Source: Clostridium sp. CAG:964 (GTDB lineage Bacteria; Bacillota; Clostridia; Oscillospirales; Acutalibacteraceae). Taken from it: DNA of 64,000 nucleotides. Within the stretch, counting starts at the first letter, position 1. Each line of letters opens with the position of its first letter. Under the pieces are notes generated by a model. It searched no databases. It was not told the DNA's origin and was given only the letters and a program-made list of their open reading frames with translations. The position numbers and the translations under genes are program-made. The stretch covers positions 1-64,000 of the forward strand of contig FR891307.1 of the NCBI GenBank assembly GCA_000435335.1, written 5' to 3'. Shown piece by piece: positions 59,288-64,000 of this stretch.

Positions 59288-61087
59288 TTAATCCTGTGTT
59301 TCTTCCTTTTCCTTAACGGTTACAGCAATGCCCAAATCATCAAGCTGCTGCTTTTCTATAGAGCTTGGTGCATTTGTCATAGGCTCCGACGCATTCTGTA
59401 CCTTTGGAAAAGCTACAACATCTCTTAGTGTAGGTGCTTTAATCATTTGCATTACAAGTCTGTCAAGACCTATGCCCATACCGCCATGAGGCGGTGCACC
59501 GTACTTAAAGGCGTCGGTTAAGAAGCCGAACTTTTTGTAAGCCTCTTCGTCACTTAAACCAAGCAGGCTAAACATTCTCTTTTGCAGGTCGGGATTAGTA
59601 ATACGAATAGAGCCTGACGACAGCTCAATGCCGTTAAGAACCATATCGTAGGCTTTAGCATAAACCTTGCCCTTATCATCCTCAAGAGTGTCCATACACT
59701 CATCGGTAGGTGATGTAAATGGGTGGTGCATAGCAACCCATGCTTCACTTTCCTTGTCATACTCAAAGAACGGGAAGTCAACTACCCATAGGAAGTTATA
59801 ACCGTCTTTAATAATATTCAGCTTGTTGGCAACCTCACATCTTAATGCACCCAATGTGGTAAGAACAGTGTTGCTTTCTGTGTCCGCCACAATCATAACA
59901 ACATCGCCCTTTTCGGCACCTGCGGCAGTTAATATTGCCTGCATTTCTTCGTCAGTCATAAACTTTGCAAAGCTTGATGCAATACCGTCATCTGTCATTC
60001 TTATCCAAGCAAGACCCTTTGCACCTATACCACGCACATATTCGGTAAGCTTGTCAATCTCCTTACGGGAGTAGGTTTTTACTGCATTTTTTGCTGTAAT
60101 GCCTCTTACACTGCCGCCGCCCTCTATAGCATTTTTAAAAACGCCAAAGCCGCAGTTCCTTACAGCCTCTGTAAGGTCAAACAGCTCCATTTCAAAGCGT
60201 GTGTCAGGCTTGTCAGAACCAAAACGCTCCATAACCTGGTTGTAGGTATAGCGTGGGAACGGTGTAGGAATATCAATATCAAGGGTATCCTTAAATACTC
60301 TTTTTATGTAGCCCTCGCCAATAGCCAAAACATCCTCCATATCCACAAAGGACATTTCAAGGTCAATCTGCGTAAACTCCGGCTGACGGTCGGCACGCAA
60401 ATCCTCATCTCTGAAGCATCTTGCAATCTGCATATATCTGTCAAAGCCGGCAACCATACACAGCTGCTTATAAATTTGCGGTGACTGCGGCAAAGCGTAG
60501 AAGCTGCCCTTGTGTATTCTTGACGGCACCAAGAAATCTCTTGCACCCTCAGGAGTAGACTTAATAAGCATAGGTGTTTCAATTTCAATAAAGCCCTGCT
60601 CATCAAAATAGTCACGGGTTACCTTTGCTATTTTATGTCTTAGCATAATGTTCTGCTGCAGGTCAGGACGACGCAAATCAAGATAACGGTATTTTAATCT
60701 TGTAAGCTCACCTGTTGTTGAGTTTGGAACAATCTCAAACGGCGGTGTTTCGCTTTCACCTAAAATTCTAAGCTCCTCAACGGCAATTTCAACATCACCT
60801 GTTGCAATCTTATTTGTTTTAGCGCTTCTCTCCCTTACCGTACCGACTACACCTAAAACATATTCGCTTTTTACGGCAGCCGCTTTTTCAAAAACAGCCT
60901 TGTCTGTTGTGTCGTCAAGTGCAAGCTGCAAAATGCCTGTACGGTCTCTAAGGTCAATAAAAATAAGCTGACCTAAATCACGCTGGCGTTGTACCCAGCC
61001 GAAAACAGTAACCTTTTTGCCGCAGTCCTCTATTCTTAGGCTGCCGCAATAGTTAGTTCTTTTTAAGCCTGTCATAAATTCAGCCAT
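59288..61087 (-). CDS. aspS: Aspartyl-tRNA synthetase
   Basis: The 599-residue class II enzyme has the N-terminal anticodon-binding OB fold (VFGWVQRQRDLGQLIFIDLRD), motif 2 in ARCFRDEDLRADRQPEFTQID, a bacterial GAD insertion (about 290-420) and motif 3 GMGIGLDRLVM. It charges tRNA-Asp, or both Asp and Asn tRNAs if it is non-discriminating, which cannot be told here. AAAGAGG lies before the ATG. It is 39 bp after hisS and shares its terminator. Confidence 0.98.
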   Translation of the reverse strand: MAEFMTGLKRTNYCGSLRIEDCGKKVTVFGWVQRQRDLGQLIFIDLRDRTGILQLALDDTTDKAVFEKAAAVKSEYVLGVVGTVRERSAKTNKIATGDVEIAVEELRILGESETPPFEIVPNSTTGELTRLKYRYLDLRRPDLQQNIMLRHKIAKVTRDYFDEQGFIEIETPMLIKSTPEGARDFLVPSRIHKGSFYALPQSPQIYKQLCMVAGFDRYMQIARCFRDEDLRADRQPEFTQIDLEMSFVDMEDVLAIGEGYIKRVFKDTLDIDIPTPFPRYTYNQVMERFGSDKPDTRFEMELFDLTEAVRNCGFGVFKNAIEGGGSVRGITAKNAVKTYSRKEIDKLTEYVRGIGAKGLAWIRMTDDGIASSFAKFMTDEEMQAILTAAGAEKGDVVMIVADTESNTVLTTLGALRCEVANKLNIIKDGYNFLWVVDFPFFEYDKESEAWVAMHHPFTSPTDECMDTLEDDKGKVYAKAYDMVLNGIELSSGSIRITNPDLQKRMFSLLGLSDEEAYKKFGFLTDAFKYGAPPHGGMGIGLDRLVMQMIKAPTLRDVVAFPKVQNASEPMTNAPSSIEKQQLDDLGIAVTVKEKEETQD

Positions 61088-61126
61088 TGGAATTACCTCT
61101 TTTTTCTTTAATTTGTTGTTTTAATT

Positions 61127-62440
61127 TTACTGAATATCTTCAATATTCGCCGTACCTGAAATTTGGTACTCTGTATAGTGGTGGAAAAAGGCGTTAATAA
61201 ACTGCTCGTCCAACGGCACCTCGGTTTTCTCGCCTGTTTCCATATTTTTCAGTATAGCCTTATTCTCGTTAATTTCGTTTTCGCCTATTACCATACTGAA
61301 TTTTGCACCTATTTTATCGGCGTACTTCATTTGTGCACGCAGGCTTCTGCCTACAATGTCACATTCTGCTATAAGTGAGGTTTCACGAACCTCCTTAACA
61401 AGTGTAAAGGCCTTTTTCTGTGCCTCCTCGCCTAAGCCGGCAATATAAATATCGCAGCTGGGCGGTAAAGGAATTTCTATGCCCTGCTTCTCCATAAGTG
61501 CCAGCAAACGCTCCATTCCCAAGCCAAAGCCCAGTGACGGTGTGTGCTGACCGCCCAGCTCTTCAATAAGCCCGTCATATCTTCCGCCGCCGCAAACCGT
61601 GCCCTGTGAGCCAAGCCTTGTAGTAACAAACTCAAAAACAGTTTTTGTGTAATAGTCAAGTCCACGAACAATTTTAGGGTTTACAATATACGGAATTTCA
61701 GCCGCATCTAAATATGCCTTAACCTGCTGAAAATGATTTTTGCAGTCGTCACACAAATAATCCAAAACAACAGGTGCGTCTTTTGCAATTTCTGAACATA
61801 CAGGGCTTTTACAGTCCAGTATTCTCATTGGATTTTTCTCTAAGCGGGACAAGCAGGTATCACACAGCTTATCCTTATAGCCTTCAAAATATTTTTTCAA
61901 AGCCTTGTGGTATTCTGCACGGCAGGCCGGACAGCCTATAGAGTTAAGCTCCAGCTGCAAATCCGTAACACCCAAGCGGTCAAACAAAGTAGTAGCCAGG
62001 CTTATTATTTCGGCGTCTGCCGCCGGACTTGACGCACCGTAAAGCTCTACGCCAAACTGGTGGAACTCTCTGTAACGGTTTGCCTGCTTCTTTTCATACC
62101 TGTAGCAGGAATCAAAGTAATATGTCTTTATAGGCAGGCCGTCATTATATACGGCATGCTCAAGCACAGCACGAGCCGCACCGGATGTACCCTCCGGCCG
62201 CAGTGAAAGAGACGTGCCTCCCTTTGTATTGAATGTGTACATTTCCTTTTGTACAACATCGGTAGTGTCGCCAACGCCTCTCTGGAAAAGCTCTGTATGC
62301 TCAAAAACAGGCGTTCTTATTTCCTTAAAGCCATAGGCTGCTGCCTCACTTCGCATAATATCTTCAATAAGCTGCCACTTGTAGCTATCCTTTGGCAGCA
62401 CATCCTCTGCACCGTATACCCTTTTTGTTATAAGCGACAT
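61127..62440 (-). CDS. hisS: Histidyl-tRNA synthetase
   Basis: The 437-residue class II enzyme shows motif 1 (FKEIRTPVFEHTELFQR), motif 2 (FDSCYRYEKKQANRYREFHQFGVE), the His-specific motifs VRGLDYYTKTVFEF and GGGRYDGL, and a C-terminal anticodon domain. GGAGG lies 7 bp before the ATG. The hisS-aspS pair is conserved in Firmicutes. I found no T-box in the roughly 85-bp leader. Confidence 0.98.
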   Translation of the reverse strand: MSLITKRVYGAEDVLPKDSYKWQLIEDIMRSEAAAYGFKEIRTPVFEHTELFQRGVGDTTDVVQKEMYTFNTKGGTSLSLRPEGTSGAARAVLEHAVYNDGLPIKTYYFDSCYRYEKKQANRYREFHQFGVELYGASSPAADAEIISLATTLFDRLGVTDLQLELNSIGCPACRAEYHKALKKYFEGYKDKLCDTCLSRLEKNPMRILDCKSPVCSEIAKDAPVVLDYLCDDCKNHFQQVKAYLDAAEIPYIVNPKIVRGLDYYTKTVFEFVTTRLGSQGTVCGGGRYDGLIEELGGQHTPSLGFGLGMERLLALMEKQGIEIPLPPSCDIYIAGLGEEAQKKAFTLVKEVRETSLIAECDIVGRSLRAQMKYADKIGAKFSMVIGENEINENKAILKNMETGEKTEVPLDEQFINAFFHHYTEYQISGTANIEDIQ

Positions 62441-62524
62441 ATAAAAACCTCCGTTTTTATTTTTACACAGCCGCCGTACTTTGGTTTAAGCCCTTACTCA
62501 GCAGCCGTAATATTTATGTACAAT

Positions 62525-62556
62525 TAAAAATAGGGGCAGAGCACAGTCTACCCCTA
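62525..62556 (-). terminator. Terminator of minD-mgsA
   Basis: A 10-bp stem (62531-62540 with 62547-62556, one wobble) and a T run reading leftward. Confidence 0.8.
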
Positions 62557-62609
62557 CCAATATTTTATTTTACTATATTATCGCAAAAGTTACAAGACGC
62601 TTAGTCTAC

Positions 62610-63005
62610 TTATTTTACAATATTTCTCCAGTCAAGGTCGCCACGCTCCAAACCGTGGATAAGCATTTCGGCTGTTGCAATGTTTGTAGCAACAGGAATA
62701 TTGTGCATATCGCAAAGTCTTAGCAGGTTCATATCGTTTGGCTCCAAAGGCTTTGGATTAAGAGGATCTCTGAAAAACAGAAGCATATCAATTTCATTGT
62801 ATGCAATTTGTGCGGCTATTTGTTGGTCGCCGCCCTGTGAACCACTTAAAAATCTTTGAATCTCCAAACCGGTAGCCTCTGCAACCAGCTTACCGGTAGT
62901 ACCTGTAGCACATATTGAATATCTGCTTAAAATACCACAGTAGGCTATGCAAAACTGCACCATTAATTCTTTCTTTTCGTCATGAGCAATTAAGGCTATT
63001 TTCAT
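62610..63005 (-). CDS. mgsA: Methylglyoxal synthase
   Basis: The 131-residue enzyme converts dihydroxyacetone phosphate to methylglyoxal, a bypass of lower glycolysis. It has KIALIAHDEKK with His8, CATGTTGKL for phosphate binding, the catalytic Asp in SGSQGGDQQIAAQ and the substrate His in CDMHNIPVATN. Two consecutive ATGs follow AGAAAGGA; the second (5 bp spacing) is preferred. It is 40 bp after the MinD-like gene and shares its terminator, an arrangement seen near min genes in Clostridia. Confidence 0.96.
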   Translation of the reverse strand: MKIALIAHDEKKELMVQFCIAYCGILSRYSICATGTTGKLVAEATGLEIQRFLSGSQGGDQQIAAQIAYNEIDMLLFFRDPLNPKPLEPNDMNLLRLCDMHNIPVATNIATAEMLIHGLERGDLDWRNIVK

Positions 63006-63045
63006 CATTATCCTTCTTTCTTAGGTGAAATTAAATACATTCTCA

Positions 63046-63783
63046 TCAGCAAATAAGCAGCGGCACATTTTCGCCGTCTATCCTTGCCGCAATTCTGTCT
63101 ATTGCCGTAAGGGCTGAACATTTTTTCTTGTAGGCAAGCCCCTTTTGTATAGAAGCAACTACCTGTCTGTTTTCTGTAATTATTCCTATCAGCTGAATAC
63201 CCGACTCATCAATAATACTGTCTAAATCCGGATAAAAGGCAAGCTCCCTAAACATAGCTACAGAAAACCTGTTAATAATAAGCCGTATGTTGGTTTTACC
63301 TATTTCGGTAAGCTTTTTTCTTACATTTACACAGCCTCTTAAGCTTGTAGGCTCGGTGTTTGCTATAACCAGGCACAAATCGGCAGGAAGCACGGCAGTG
63401 TCAAAGCCCTTCCCCACTCCTGCGGGAGAATCTATAATAATATAATCATAACGGCTGCGTACATTATCCGTAAACTGCTTTAATATAAGCGGGCTAAGCT
63501 CGTCCTCGGCATTTTGCGGTGCCGGTATAAGGCTTAAGCCGTCAATATGACCGCACGGGTAAATAATCTGTTCTGCCGTGCAATTACCGCACACGGCATC
63601 TGCAATATCAAAAACAAGGCTCTTGCTTATACCCATCATAATATCCAGCCCTCGCATACCGGAATCACAGTCAATAAGCAACACCTTATGCCCACGCTTA
63701 ACAAGTGCTGTGCCCAAGGTAACGCACACTGTGGATTTACCCGTACCGCCCTTGCCGGACGCAACAGAAATTATCTTACCCAT
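63046..63783 (-). CDS. minD: MinD-like ParA-family ATPase lacking the C-terminal membrane helix
   Basis: The 245-residue protein has the deviant Walker A GKGGTGKST (about 10-18), DCDSGMRGLDIMMG, the Walker B-like IIIDSPAGVGKGFD and SVAMFRELAF, all in the MinD pattern. MinD positions the division septum by cycling on the membrane with MinC. The usual C-terminal amphipathic helix is absent: the chain stops at ENVPLLIC. Neither minC nor minE lies beside it in the window. AGAAAGG lies before the ATG. It may act differently from standard MinD. Confidence 0.8.
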   Translation of the reverse strand: MGKIISVASGKGGTGKSTVCVTLGTALVKRGHKVLLIDCDSGMRGLDIMMGISKSLVFDIADAVCGNCTAEQIIYPCGHIDGLSLIPAPQNAEDELSPLILKQFTDNVRSRYDYIIIDSPAGVGKGFDTAVLPADLCLVIANTEPTSLRGCVNVRKKLTEIGKTNIRLIINRFSVAMFRELAFYPDLDSIIDESGIQLIGIITENRQVVASIQKGLAYKKKCSALTAIDRIAARIDGENVPLLIC

Positions 63784-63874
63784 AAACTTGCCTTTCTTAT
63801 AAAATCTTCTGTCTTTCTAGGCAGAAGGCCAACAGCAAATGGTTAAAGCCTGCCCTAAATACTGTCTTGTTACT

Positions 63875-63903
63875 ATTTTAACAGGAATTTCCCTATAAGT
63901 CAA
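63875..63903 (-). promoter_or_regulatory. Promoter of minD-mgsA
   Basis: TTGACT (63898-63903), 17 bp, TAAAAT (63875-63880) with a TGT extended -10. Start near 63868, leader about 85 nt. I see no gene in the remaining bases to the right edge. Confidence 0.85.
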
Positions 63904-64000
63904 ATAATTTATAAAACTTTTTTGAGTAAATTGCACATTTTTATTTACTAAATGTACTGTACATTATTTTAAACTAACATTTATATAAAAGCTATTCTGA

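Overview
The window is chromosomal DNA from a low-to-mid GC Gram-positive anaerobe, most likely a Clostridia member near Ruminococcaceae/Oscillospirales. Supporting signs are the tig-clpP-clpX-lon-ysxC order, a T-box leader on alaS, HPr with both His15 and Ser46, ThyX instead of ThyA, a secreted amylase with a C-terminal membrane anchor, and many strong SD sites followed by TTG or GTG starts. I see no phage, insertion sequence, CRISPR array or rRNA; almost everything is core chromosome. Family names come from recognising the proteins by eye, not from a search.

Layout. 0-6 kb: a YwlG-like protein cut by the left edge, a PqqD-like small protein divergent from an ABC exporter, two aminotransferases (an AlaA-like enzyme and IlvE), a small membrane protein and a free-standing pyruvate-kinase C-terminal-like domain. 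6-11 kb: alaS behind an alanine T-box, a zinc-ribbon/Asn-Gln-rich membrane protein, an Hpt-domain protein, tRNA-Leu(CAA) and a small Cys protein. 11-16 kb: pgeF plus a lipoprotein, prfC and hemW. 16-31 kb: a GH13 amylase and a complete Gram-positive type IV pilus locus. 31-38 kb: U32 protein, mltG, 5-formyl-THF cyclo-ligase, DJ-1-like protein, tmk-thyX and HPr.

38-48 kb: rimM-trmD, lysA, then the protein quality-control block ysxC-lon-clpX-clpP-tig. 48-54 kb: phosphoesterase-thrC, dipeptidase, yraN-rnhB, rbgA-lepB and tRNA-Leu(CAG). 54-59 kb: prfB (without the usual programmed frameshift), uvrC, rsmD-coaD and a coiled-coil protein. 59-64 kb: aspS-hisS, mgsA and a MinD-like ATPase.

The most distinctive region is the pilus locus. 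Two pilin genes lie upstream; the nearer one has a strong extended -10 promoter and is followed by a hairpin. A separate promoter then drives a tightly spaced operon: a PilM-PilN fusion, PilO, prepilin peptidase, PilB, PilT, PilC, a very large pilin-like protein lacking Glu5 (a tip/adhesin candidate) and two minor pilins. The operon ends at a terminator directly before a surface amylase gene with its own promoter. Other points worth a look are the frameshift-free prfB with a relic-like site, palindromic or structured control regions at tig, clpP and lon, a MinD lacking its membrane-targeting tail, and the PqqD/ABC exporter pair without a visible precursor or modifying enzyme.
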